64,000 nucleotides of DNA from Clostridia bacterium (GTDB taxonomy: Bacteria; Bacillota; Clostridia; Christensenellales; Aristaeellaceae). Both the position numbers and the translations under genes were made by a program. The stretch covers positions 22,974-86,973 of the forward strand of contig JAFWSH010000004.1 of NCBI GenBank assembly GCA_017519405.1, written 5' to 3'. This document shows positions 7,674 to 16,102 of the stretch, one piece after another. The notes beneath the pieces are model-generated. The model saw only the letters and a program-made list of their open reading frames with translations. It did not search any database and was not told where the DNA came from. The first letter of the stretch is position 1. Each line of letters opens with the position of its first letter.

Positions 7674-9053
7674 TTACCCCCTGGTGTTCCGGCGGCGGTT
7701 CACCCGCTGCACCGGACCCCGCAGGCCCTGGGGGGCGGGCTCGCTGCGCATCTTGCCGTCCCGGCCGATGACCACCCGCTGTCCGCCCCGGACGGGGTGC
7801 ATCGGCTTGGCGGCCTCGGGGGGCTGCTTCCGGACGGCCACCGGCTCGCCGTGGCGGTTCACCTTCACCACCTGCTCCCCCCGGGCCGGCCGCGGGGGCC
7901 GCTCCGCCTTGGGGGTGGGGGTGGTGATCTCCATGGGCCATTCGTGCTCCTCCACCGGGAGCTTCCGGTGGATCAGCTTCTCCACCTGCCCCAGCTGCTT
8001 CAGCTCGTCCACGCAGCAGAAGGACCAGGCGGTGCCCCGCCGGCCCGCCCGCCCCGTGCGGCCGATGCGGTGGACATAGGCCTCCGGCTCCATGGGCTGG
8101 TCATAGTTGATCACATGGCTCAGGCCCTGGATGTCGATGCCCCGGGCGGCGATGTCCGTGGCCACCAGCACCTTCAGCTCCCCGCTCTTGAAGCGGCTGA
8201 GGGCCAGGGTGCGGGCGTTCTGGCTCTTGTCACCGTGGATGGCGGCGGCGTCGATCCCCGCCCGCTTCAGCTCCCGGACGATCCGGTCCGCCCCGTGCTT
8301 CGTGCGGGAGAAGACCAGGCAGTTCTCCACCTCCGGCCGCCGCAGCAGGGCCGCCAGCAGGTGCTTCTTGTTGGCCTTGTCCACGTAGAACAGCCGCTGG
8401 TCGATGGCCTCCACCGGGGAGGACACCGGGTCCACCTTCACGCTCTCCGGACAGGTGAGCAGGTCCATGGCCAGCTTCTCCACCTCGTCGGGCATGGTGG
8501 CGGAGAACATCAGGGTCTGCCGCTTCTCCGGCAGCTTCCCCACGATCCGCCGCACGTCGTGGATGAAGCCCATGTCCAGCATGCGGTCCGCCTCGTCCAG
8601 GACAAAGATCTCCACGCGGGAGAGGTCCACAAAGCCCTGGTTCATCAGGTCCCAGAGCCGGCCGGGGCAGGCGGTGACCACCTCGCAGCCGGCCTTGAGC
8701 GCCTCCACCTGGGGGGTCTGGTTCACCCCGCCGAAGATCACCGCGCAGCGCACCGGCAGCCCCTTGCCGTAGAGGAGGAAGTTGTCGTGGATCTGCTGGG
8801 CCAGCTCCCGGGTGGGGGTGAGGATCAGGGCCCGGATGGGGCGCCCCGCCACGGGCCGGGCCCGCAGCAGCTGCAGGATGGGCAGGGCGAAGGCGGCGGT
8901 CTTGCCGGTGCCGGTCTGGGCGCAGCCCAGCACGTCCCGCCCCTGCAGCACCAGGGGGATGGTGGCCGCCTGGATGGGGGTAGGGTTCACATAGCCGCTG
9001 TCCGCCACATTCTTCAGCAGCTCGGGGGTCAGGGATAATGCAGAAAACGTCAT
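7674..9053 (-). CDS. DEAD-box ATP-dependent RNA helicase
   Basis: 459 residues. Start at 9053 chosen for GGAGGT 4 bp upstream; the longer in-frame extension to 9230 crosses the promoter. Motifs in order: Q motif (GYVNPTPIQ, 20-28), Walker A AQTGTGKT (45-52), PTRELA, DEAD (153-156), SAT, then the second RecA domain with VFSRTKHGAD, ATDIAARGIDI and HRIGRTGRAGR. The usual TPGR motif reads CPGR (TACPGRL, about 127-133). A basic tail of about 90 residues follows. The family unwinds RNA in ribosome assembly or decay; subtype not assigned. Confidence 0.93.
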   Translation of the reverse strand: MTFSALSLTPELLKNVADSGYVNPTPIQAATIPLVLQGRDVLGCAQTGTGKTAAFALPILQLLRARPVAGRPIRALILTPTRELAQQIHDNFLLYGKGLPVRCAVIFGGVNQTPQVEALKAGCEVVTACPGRLWDLMNQGFVDLSRVEIFVLDEADRMLDMGFIHDVRRIVGKLPEKRQTLMFSATMPDEVEKLAMDLLTCPESVKVDPVSSPVEAIDQRLFYVDKANKKHLLAALLRRPEVENCLVFSRTKHGADRIVRELKRAGIDAAAIHGDKSQNARTLALSRFKSGELKVLVATDIAARGIDIQGLSHVINYDQPMEPEAYVHRIGRTGRAGRRGTAWSFCCVDELKQLGQVEKLIHRKLPVEEHEWPMEITTPTPKAERPPRPARGEQVVKVNRHGEPVAVRKQPPEAAKPMHPVRGGQRVVIGRDGKMRSEPAPQGLRGPVQRVNRRRNTRG

Positions 9054-9093
9054 GGGTACCTCCGTATTCTCTGCGCCGCAGCGCAGCCCGGCT

Positions 9094-9122
9094 ATTGTAC
9101 CACAGGAACGCGCCGGTGGCAA
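9094..9122 (-). promoter_or_regulatory. Promoter of the DEAD-box helicase gene
   Basis: Minus strand TTGCCA (9122-9117), 17 bp, TACAAT (9099-9094) with an upstream TG giving an extended -10 (TGGTACAAT). Confidence 0.75.
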
Positions 9123-9214
9123 ATGCTTCCTGTGATTTTCCTCTTTTTCCGCCCCCTGCCGTTTTTTCGGCGCAGATTCCCTGCCGGTGCTTCCCCTTCC
9201 AGGCGGATTTGTGC

Positions 9215-9220
9215 TATCAT
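9215..9220 (+). promoter_or_regulatory. Extended -10 (TGCTATCAT) before the phosphatase gene
   Basis: TG-C-TATCAT lies about 28 bp before the TTG start at 9248. No clear -35 is present, so assignment is moderate. Confidence 0.45.
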
Positions 9221-9247
9221 GGGGGAGCACACAGGGAGGCGAGGGAC

Positions 9248-9724
9248 TTGCTCCGGATTCTGTTTGTCTGCCACGGCAACATCTGCCGTTCCGTGGCGGC
9301 CGAGATGGTGCTGCGGCAGATGGTGGAGGAGGCGGGCCTGGCGGGACGGATCGCGGTGGACTCCGCCGCCGCCACCGACGAGGAGATCGGCCACGGCATC
9401 TACCCGCCCATGCGCCGGGCGCTGGAGGCCGCGGGGGTGCCCTGCCGCCCCCACGAGGCGCGGCGCATCACCCGGGGGGACTACAGCCGCTGTGACTGCC
9501 TCATCGGCATGGACCGGGAGAACCTCTCGGACATGCGTTTTGCCTTTGGCGGGGACCCGGCGGGGAAGATCACCTTGCTGATGGACTGGGCAGGGCAGGC
9601 GGGCCGGGAGATCGACGACCCCTGGTACACCCGGGATTTCTCCGGCTGCCTTTCGGAGATCCAATCCTGCTGCGGGGCCCTGCTGGAACACCTTTGCCGG
9701 GGCGAGACCACCCCGCGCGCCTGA
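9248..9724 (+). CDS. Low-molecular-weight protein-tyrosine phosphatase
   Basis: 158 residues. The P-loop CHGNICRS gives the CX5R signature (C8, R14) and DDPWY carries the general acid Asp (about residue 124). Start taken as TTG 9248: GGGAGG lies 8 bp upstream and the family fold begins immediately (LLRILFVCHG). The frame is open upstream to 9038, but that part overlaps the divergent promoter region and has no homology-like features. Likely dephosphorylates tyrosine or arginine phosphate; substrate not shown. Queuosine gene queH follows after 12 bp. Confidence 0.9.
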   Translation: MLRILFVCHGNICRSVAAEMVLRQMVEEAGLAGRIAVDSAAATDEEIGHGIYPPMRRALEAAGVPCRPHEARRITRGDYSRCDCLIGMDRENLSDMRFAFGGDPAGKITLLMDWAGQAGREIDDPWYTRDFSGCLSEIQSCCGALLEHLCRGETTPRA

Positions 9725-9736
9725 GGAGATGACACC

Positions 9737-10402
9737 ATGCTGAACCCCGAGACCATGACCCCCGCCCGGGAGAAGAAACCCCGGCTGCTGCTCCACTGCT
9801 GCTGCGCCCCCTGCTCCTCCGCCACCCTGGAGCAGCTCCAGGCTCTCTTCGACGTGGACATCTACTACTACAACCCCAACATCGAGCCCTACGAGGAGTT
9901 TCTCAAGCGGGCCGGGGAGGAGGAGCGCTTTATCGCCGCCTACCGCCCGGACGGCGGGGTGTCGGTGATCGTGGCGGACTATGACCACCAGGCCTTCGAA
10001 GCCATCGCCCGGGGCCGGGAGGAGATCCCGGAGCGGGGGGAGCGCTGCTATCTGTGCTACGAACTGCGGATGCGCCGCACGGCGGAATACGCCCTGGCCC
10101 ACAGCTACGACTGCTTCACCACCTCCCTGTCCATCAGCCCCCACAAAAGCAGTGCCTGGATCAACGAGATCGGCCTGCGGCTGGAGAAGGAGCTGGGGAT
10201 CGCCTTCGTCCACAGCGACTTTAAGAAGCACGACGGCTACCACCGCTCCATTCTTCTGTCGAAGGAATACGGCCTGTACCGCCAGGACTGGTGCGGCTGC
10301 GTCTACTCCCGCCGGGAGCGGGAGGCCTGGAAGGCCCGCCGGGCGGCGGAGGCCCCGGAGGAAGGGACAGGAAAAACAGCGCAAATACAATCCGGGCATT
10401 GA
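9737..10402 (+). CDS. queH: Epoxyqueuosine reductase QueH
   Basis: 221 residues of the DUF208/QueH family, which reduces epoxyqueuosine to queuosine in tRNA. Metal/cluster cysteines are visible: HCCCAPC (20-26), RCYLCYELR (C104, C107) and DWCGCVYS (C186, C188). SISPHKS and GYHRSILLSKEYGLYRQ are family-typical. Probably cotranscribed with the phosphatase. Its stop codon (10400-10402) overlaps the -35 of the methionine leader promoter. Confidence 0.93.
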   Translation: MLNPETMTPAREKKPRLLLHCCCAPCSSATLEQLQALFDVDIYYYNPNIEPYEEFLKRAGEEERFIAAYRPDGGVSVIVADYDHQAFEAIARGREEIPERGERCYLCYELRMRRTAEYALAHSYDCFTTSLSISPHKSSAWINEIGLRLEKELGIAFVHSDFKKHDGYHRSILLSKEYGLYRQDWCGCVYSRREREAWKARRAAEAPEEGTGKTAQIQSGH

Positions 10403-10427
10403 CAGGGGTTTGTGCCCGTGCTATGCT
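10399..10427 (+). promoter_or_regulatory. Sigma-A promoter of the Met leader / NlpA-like gene
   Basis: TTGACA (10399-10404), 17 bp, TATGCT (10422-10427). Transcription would start near 10434, about 28 nt before the leader ATG. Confidence 0.85.
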
Positions 10428-10461
10428 GAATCCGCCATTTGAGAGAGAAGGAGGGGCTCCC

Positions 10462-10551
10462 ATGACGAACCGCGGCCGGATGAACATGGACATGCGCATG
10501 TGCCGTATGGGCATGTGTTTTTGTGCCGCCATGAGCCCCCGCCGTGTCTGA
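10462..10551 (+). CDS. 29-aa methionine-rich leader peptide
   Basis: ATG 7 bp after a strong AGGAGG. Eight of 29 codons are Met (codons 1, 7, 9, 11, 13, 16, 18, 24), with Cys at 14, 19 and 21; the core reads MNMDMRMCRMGMC. Stop TGA at 10549-10551, 17 bp before the terminator stem. Size, codon bias and position match an amino-acid leader peptide rather than a functional protein. Confidence 0.8.
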   Translation: MTNRGRMNMDMRMCRMGMCFCAAMSPRRV

Positions 10552-10568
10552 GACGAGGCAGGAAATAC

Positions 10569-10601
10569 CGGGGAGGGCTCATGAGGCCTTCCCCGTTTTT
10601 T
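10569..10601 (+). terminator. Intrinsic terminator of the attenuator
   Basis: 10-bp stem CGGGGAGGGC / GCCTTCCCCG (one G-U), loop TCATGAG, followed by six T. It precedes the NlpA-like gene, so it acts as an internal, conditional terminator. Confidence 0.85.
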
Positions 10602-10636
10602 ATGCCGACGACAGCACTGCAAAGGAGGAGCCGCCC

Positions 10637-10717
10637 ATGCTTCCCATCCGATGGTACCCCGCCGGATGCAACCGGGAGAGCCGCCGAATGCGCCCCTTCC
10701 CCGTGTCCGGTTCCTGA
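10637..10717 (+). CDS. Possible second short leader ORF (26 aa)
   Basis: ATG 6 bp after GGAGGAG, ending in TGA at 10715, between the attenuator terminator and the NlpA-like gene. The peptide begins MLPIRWYPAGCNRESRR and has no similarity I recognise. CGGATGC (10663-10669) inside it is complementary to GCATCCG (10727-10733). Whether it is translated is unknown. Confidence 0.4.
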   Translation: MLPIRWYPAGCNRESRRMRPFPVSGS

Positions 10718-10767
10718 TCCGATCCCGCATCCGAAGCATCGAAGAAAATGAGAAAAGGAGAATCACC

Positions 10768-11622
10768 ATGAAGAAGTTTGTTGCTCTGCTCCTTGCTGCC
10801 CTGCTGGTGCTCTCTGCCGTCTCCGCCTTTGCGGACAAGATCACCATCGCCGTCCCCAACGACGCCACCAACGAGGGCCGCGCCCTCATGCTGCTCCAGG
10901 ACGCCGGCGTCCTCAAGCTGAAGGAAGGCACCGGCCTCAAGGCCACCAAGGACGACATCGAGGCCTTCCTCTCCGTGGATGAGATCGAGTTCTACGAGGT
11001 GGAGGCCGCCATGGTCCCCAGCGTGAAGGACGACGTGGACTATGCCATCATCAACGGCAACTACGCCCTGGACGCCCAGATCGATCCCGCCACCACCCTC
11101 CTGCGGGAGAAGGCCGTGGACAACCCCTATGTGAACGTGGTGTGCGTCAACGCCGGCAATGAGAACACCGACCTGGCCAAGGCCCTGGCGGCCGCCGTGC
11201 TGAGCCAGCAGGTGGCGGACTACATCAACGAGAACTACGCCGGCGCGGTGGTCAGCGCCGTGGCCGAGCCCACCGACGGCTATGACGCCACCGTGGACTA
11301 CGACGCCCTGAACGGCCAGACCATCGTCATCGCCTGCTCCCCCACCCCCCACGCCCAGATCCTGGCCATCGCCAAGGACATTCTGGCCGCCAAGGGCATC
11401 ACCCTGCAGATCGTGGAGCTGCCGGACTATGTAACCCCCAACACCGCCGTGAACGACGGCGAGGCCTTTGCCAACTACTTCGCCCACATCCCCTATCAGG
11501 AGGACTTCAACGCCGAGAACGGCACCAACCTGGTGTCCATCGCCGGTGTCCATGCGGAGCCCCTGGGCCTGTATGGCGGCAAGCAGGCGGACCTCACCGC
11601 CCTGGGCGTGGCGGCTGAGTAA
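10768..11622 (+). CDS. NlpA/MetQ-like substrate-binding protein with swapped halves (circular permutation)
   Basis: 284 residues; signal peptide MKKFVALLLAALLVLSAVSA with probable cleavage after AFA (22) and no lipobox cysteine. Family blocks are unmistakable but in reversed order. The part normally C-terminal in MetQ comes first (VPNDATNEGRAL 29-40, INGNYALDA 95-103, NPYVN 119-123). The part normally N-terminal comes last (SPTPHAQIL 191-199, LPDYVTPN 218-225, NYFAHIPY 236-243, EPLGLY 264-269). A linker of about 25 residues joins them. By family it binds methionine or a similar amino acid outside the cell. No metN or metI is adjacent. Start chosen for AGGAG 7 bp upstream. The Met-rich attenuator upstream supports a methionine role. 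Confidence 0.85.
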   Translation: MKKFVALLLAALLVLSAVSAFADKITIAVPNDATNEGRALMLLQDAGVLKLKEGTGLKATKDDIEAFLSVDEIEFYEVEAAMVPSVKDDVDYAIINGNYALDAQIDPATTLLREKAVDNPYVNVVCVNAGNENTDLAKALAAAVLSQQVADYINENYAGAVVSAVAEPTDGYDATVDYDALNGQTIVIACSPTPHAQILAIAKDILAAKGITLQIVELPDYVTPNTAVNDGEAFANYFAHIPYQEDFNAENGTNLVSIAGVHAEPLGLYGGKQADLTALGVAAE

Positions 11623-11644
11623 GCAACCCCGCTCCCCCTTCTTC

Positions 11645-11673
11645 GGAGCCGTCCGGCCGGGCGGCTCCTTTTT
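11645..11673 (+). terminator. Terminator after the NlpA-like gene
   Basis: Stem GGAGCCG / CGGCTCC (11645-11651 with 11662-11668) followed by T5. Confidence 0.85.
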
Positions 11674-11690
11674 CGTACATTTACACAAAG

Positions 11691-11723
11691 TTCACACACG
11701 CGCCTTCCCGGGGGGTATATAAT
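11691..11723 (+). promoter_or_regulatory. Probable promoter of the Gld-like ABC operon
   Basis: TATATAAT at 11716-11723 is a good -10 about 30 bp before the ATG. The nearest -35-like hexamer, TTCACA (11691-11696), is at a long spacing (19-21 bp). Confidence 0.5.
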
Positions 11724-11755
11724 AGAATGGCCGGAGAAGCCGGCCTGGAGGCAGC

Positions 11756-12718
11756 ATGATTGAACTGCGGCATGTGACCAAGCGCTACGGGGCCAAGGAA
11801 GCCCTGCGGGATGTGAGCCTCACCGCCCCGGACGGGTGCGTCCTGGGGCTTTTGGGCGTCAATGGCGCCGGAAAGACCACCGCCCTGAACCTGATGACCG
11901 GATACTTTCCCCCGGACGGCGGCCAAGTGCTGGTGGACGGACGGGACATGCAGGAGGACCCCCGGGGCTGCAAGCGCGCCATCGGGTACCTGCCGGAGGT
12001 GCCGCCCCTGTATGACGAGATGACGGTCCGGGAGTTCCTGGCCTTCGTGGCCCGGCTCCGGGAGGTGAAGGCCCGGGGCATCCCCGCCCATATCCGGGAC
12101 ATTGCCGGCCTGTGCGGGCTGGAGGAGGTCTTCCACCGCCCGCTGGGGAAGCTCTCCAAGGGGTTCCGGCAGCGGGTGGGCTTTGCCTCGGCCCTGTGCG
12201 GGGATCCTCCCACCCTGATTTTTGACGAGCCCACCGTGGGGCTGGACCCCCGGCAGGTGGTGGAGATCCGGGAGCTGATCCGCACCCTGGGAAAGACCCA
12301 CTCGGTGATCTTCTCCTCCCACATGCTTTCGGAGGTGCAGCAGCTCTGCTCCCAGGTGGTGATCCTCCACCGGGGGCGGGTGGTGAAGCAGGCCGCCCTG
12401 GGGGAGCTCTCCGGCGGCGGGGAGCTCCTGCTGCGCCTGGAGGCGGCCGGCCCCGCGGCGCGGCTGGTGCCCGCCCTGAAGGGGCTGCCCTGCGTGCGCC
12501 GGCTCCGGGTGACTCAGGGGAGCAGGCCGGACCTCACCGGCTGCGTCCTCACCTGCGACGCCGCTCCGGATCCCGCCCGGGGGGATGCCCAGACCCAGAT
12601 TTTCCGGCTGCTGTGCGCCCTGGACATGCCACTGCGCCTGCTGGCGCCGGAGGGGGACAGCCTGGAGGAAGTTTTTCTGCGCCTGACCCGGGGCGAGGAG
12701 GAGGGAGAGACGCCATGA
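11756..12718 (+). CDS. ABC transporter ATP-binding protein (GldA-like)
   Basis: 320 residues. Walker A GVNGAGKTT (34-42), Q-loop region, signature LSKGFRQRVG, Walker B TLIFDEPTVGLDP and the H-loop SSHMLSE. An extended C-terminal domain of about 100 residues follows. GGAGG lies 4 bp before the ATG. Translationally coupled to the permease through ATGA. With the next two genes it matches the ABC-2/Gld three-gene arrangement widespread in Firmicutes; cargo unknown. Confidence 0.9.
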   Translation: MIELRHVTKRYGAKEALRDVSLTAPDGCVLGLLGVNGAGKTTALNLMTGYFPPDGGQVLVDGRDMQEDPRGCKRAIGYLPEVPPLYDEMTVREFLAFVARLREVKARGIPAHIRDIAGLCGLEEVFHRPLGKLSKGFRQRVGFASALCGDPPTLIFDEPTVGLDPRQVVEIRELIRTLGKTHSVIFSSHMLSEVQQLCSQVVILHRGRVVKQAALGELSGGGELLLRLEAAGPAARLVPALKGLPCVRRLRVTQGSRPDLTGCVLTCDAAPDPARGDAQTQIFRLLCALDMPLRLLAPEGDSLEEVFLRLTRGEEEGETP

Positions 12719-13416
12719 CCGCTATCTGGAGAAGGGAGCTGCAGGCCTATTTCCACACCGCCGTGGGCTATGTGGCCATGGGGGTGTTCCTGGCCCTGTC
12801 CTCCGTGTTCTTCTTCCTGGAGATCCTGCAGCAGCGCTCCTCCGATTTGCTGACCTTCATCAGCCTCATGAGCTATCTTTGGATGCTGCTGTGTCCCATC
12901 CTCACCATGCGCCTGCTGGCGGAGGAGCGGCAGAAGCACACCGACCAGCTGCTCCTCACCAGCCCCGTCTCCCTGGTGAGCCTGGTGGTGGGGAAATACC
13001 TGGCGGCGGTGACGGTGCTGGCCGCCACGGTGCTGCTGACGGGGGTGTACTATCTGGTGGTGGCGGTCTACGGCGCCGTCTACCCCGGGGAGCTGCTCAC
13101 GGGCCTCACCGGGTTCTTCCTCCAGGGCTGCGCCTTCGCCGCGGTGGACCTGCTGGTCTCCGGCATGAGCCGCAGCGCCGTCTCCGCCGCCGTGGCGGCC
13201 CTGGGCGTGAATTTCGCCCTGTGGATGATGGACCTGCTGGCGGACACGGTGCCCGTCTGGCTGGGGAGCGTGCTCTCCTTCCTGAGCCTCTACTCCCGCA
13301 ACGAGCCCTTCCTCATGGGCCAGTTTTCCTTTGCCAGCGTGCTGTACGACCTGTCTGTGGCGGTGCTGGCCCTGGCGTGCGCCGTGTACGTCCTGGACCG
13401 CCGCCGCCGCGCCTGA
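12715..13416 (+). CDS. ABC-2 type permease (GldF-like)
   Basis: 233 residues with about six hydrophobic segments. The N-terminal IWRRELQAYFHTAVGYV is typical of ABC-2 permeases beside GldA-type ATPases, and RLLAEERQKHTDQLLLTSPVS is the conserved cytoplasmic segment. ATG overlaps the ATPase stop codon (ATGA). Confidence 0.88.
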   Translation: MTAIWRRELQAYFHTAVGYVAMGVFLALSSVFFFLEILQQRSSDLLTFISLMSYLWMLLCPILTMRLLAEERQKHTDQLLLTSPVSLVSLVVGKYLAAVTVLAATVLLTGVYYLVVAVYGAVYPGELLTGLTGFFLQGCAFAAVDLLVSGMSRSAVSAAVAALGVNFALWMMDLLADTVPVWLGSVLSFLSLYSRNEPFLMGQFSFASVLYDLSVAVLALACAVYVLDRRRRA

Positions 13417-13431
13417 GGGGAGGGGAACCGG

Positions 13432-14895
13432 ATGAAAAAGAAAAACGCCCCCGTCCCCGGCAGGGTCAGGCGCCGGATCTTCCCGGCGGTGCTGCTGCTG
13501 GCCCTGGCCGGCGCCCTGCTGGCGGTGAACCTGCTGGCCGGCGCCCTGGAGAAGCGCTACGGCTGGCGGAGGGACTTCTCCTTCAACGCCGTCACCACCC
13601 AGAGCGAGACCACCCTGGCGGTGCTGGAGAGCCTCCCCCACCCGGTGCACGTCTACGCCCTGTTCCGCCGGGGGGACGAGGATGCGCCGCTGCTGGAGCT
13701 GCTGGACCGCTACGCCGCTGCCTCCCCGGCCTTCACCTGGGAGCAGGTGGACATCAGCGTCAGCCCGGGCCTGCTGAACAAATTCCGCAGCGCCCTGCCG
13801 GAGAACTCCGTCACCAACAACAGCCTGGTGGTCTGGTGCGAGGCCACCGACCGCTACCGGGTGCTGTCCTACGAGAGCTTTGTGGGCCAGAGCTACGACC
13901 CGGAGACGGGCAATTACGTCTACAACACCCTGACCTACGAGCGGGCCATCACCTCCGCCCTGCGCTATGTCTCCCTGGAGACCGTCCCCCGGGCCATGAT
14001 CGTCCAGGGCCACGGGGAGCTGGACCAGGAGGAGACAGCGCTCCTGGCGGACCTCCTGGACAGCAACGGCTATGACGTGGGCTACTTCACCCTCAATGCC
14101 GCCCAGGCCAACCTGGCCCCGGGGGACCTGCTCTTCCTGCTCTCCCCCCAGCGGGACCTGAGCCCCACCGAGCTGGACACCGTCACCGCCTTTCTCCGGG
14201 CGGGGGGCAGCGTCTTCTTCAGCTGCGACTATTCCGACCCGGTGGAGAGCATGCCCAACTACGCCTCCCTCCTGCGCTACTACGGCTTTTTGCCCCTGGA
14301 GGGGGTGGTGGTGGCCTCGACGGAGGAGCCGGGCACCTGCTATGAGAACAACCGCCTCTTCCTTCTGCCCCTGATGGACTACACCGAGATCACCGCCCCC
14401 ATGAAGGAGAACGGGGCCGCCACCCTGCTGATGGCGGGCTGCCGCGCCTTCCGGGTGCCGGAGGAGGCGGACGCCGCCCTCCAGACCGACCCGGTGCTGC
14501 TCAGCGGAGAGAAGGCGCACCTGCTCCCCGTGGCGGAGAACCGCCTCAGCCTGGATCCCCGGGAGGGGGACGCCCGGGGGCCCTTTGCCCTGGCCCTCAT
14601 GGCCCGCCGGATCACCGACACCGGCAGCGTCTCCCGGGCCTTCGTCCTGGGCTCCTCCTCCCTGCTCACCTCCCAGGAGATCTACGCCATGACCGACGCC
14701 CAGGAGTTCATCATCCGCACCGCCGCCTTCCTGGAGAGCGCCGGTCCCGACAGCCTGGCCATCATGGCCAAGGCCGCCCTGCGCCCCCAGCTCTCCGCCC
14801 GCTCCGTCTTCCCGGGCACCCTGGCGGTCTTCATGCTGCCGGCGCTGGTGCTGGTGGCCGCCTTCCTGGTGCTGGGACCCCGGAGAAAACTGTAG
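13432..14895 (+). CDS. Gld/GldG-like ABC transporter accessory protein
   Basis: 487 residues. One membrane segment lies near the N-terminus (about 16-36) and one at the extreme C-terminus (about 460-482), with a large extracytoplasmic domain between, including [11 protein letters not shown] and [17 protein letters not shown] where GldG-like proteins have their conserved fold. Lies 15 bp after the permease. In Bacteroidetes such proteins support gliding; here a non-gliding export or envelope role is more likely (inference). Confidence 0.82.
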   Translation: MKKKNAPVPGRVRRRIFPAVLLLALAGALLAVNLLAGALEKRYGWRRDFSFNAVTTQSETTLAVLESLPHPVHVYALFRRGDEDAPLLELLDRYAAASPAFTWEQVDISVSPGLLNKFRSALPENSVTNNSLVVWCEATDRYRVLSYESFVGQSYDPETGNYVYNTLTYERAITSALRYVSLETVPRAMIVQGHGELDQEETALLADLLDSNGYDVGYFTLNAAQANLAPGDLLFLLSPQRDLSPTELDTVTAFLRAGGSVFFSCDYSDPVESMPNYASLLRYYGFLPLEGVVVASTEEPGTCYENNRLFLLPLMDYTEITAPMKENGAATLLMAGCRAFRVPEEADAALQTDPVLLSGEKAHLLPVAENRLSLDPREGDARGPFALALMARRITDTGSVSRAFVLGSSSLLTSQEIYAMTDAQEFIIRTAAFLESAGPDSLAIMAKAALRPQLSARSVFPGTLAVFMLPALVLVAAFLVLGPRRKL

Positions 14896-14966
14896 ACCTT
14901 GCAGGATTTCCCGCAACGGCGTGGAAATATCTCTCTGTTATACACTTCATCACGCCGGAGGTGGGC

Positions 14967-16079
<1,113 letters not shown>

Positions 16080-16102
16080 CCGGGCGGAGAGGATGAGGAC
16101 AA

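Larger units (their letters stand above)
10453..10601 (+). promoter_or_regulatory. Candidate methionine-responsive transcription attenuator
   Basis: Three competing helices can be drawn. (a) Terminator 10569-10578 with 10586-10595, then T6. (b) Antiterminator: CATGAGCCC (10530-10538) is exactly complementary to GGGCTCATG (10575-10583), extendable to 10540/10572 with A10574 bulged. (c) Protector: GGGGCTC (10453-10459, overlapping the leader SD) complements GAGCCCC (10533-10539). A ribosome stalled at Met codons 7-18 (10480-10515) would open (c) and leave 10530-10540 free for (b); a ribosome reaching the stop at 10549 would cover it and allow (a). Downstream is a methionine-type binding protein gene. 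Confidence 0.72.

Noticed and set aside
10403-10767. SAM riboswitch or T-box before the MetQ-like gene
   Set aside because: No S-box core or T-box sequence (TGGNACCGCG-like) is seen; the leader peptide with paired helices explains the region better.
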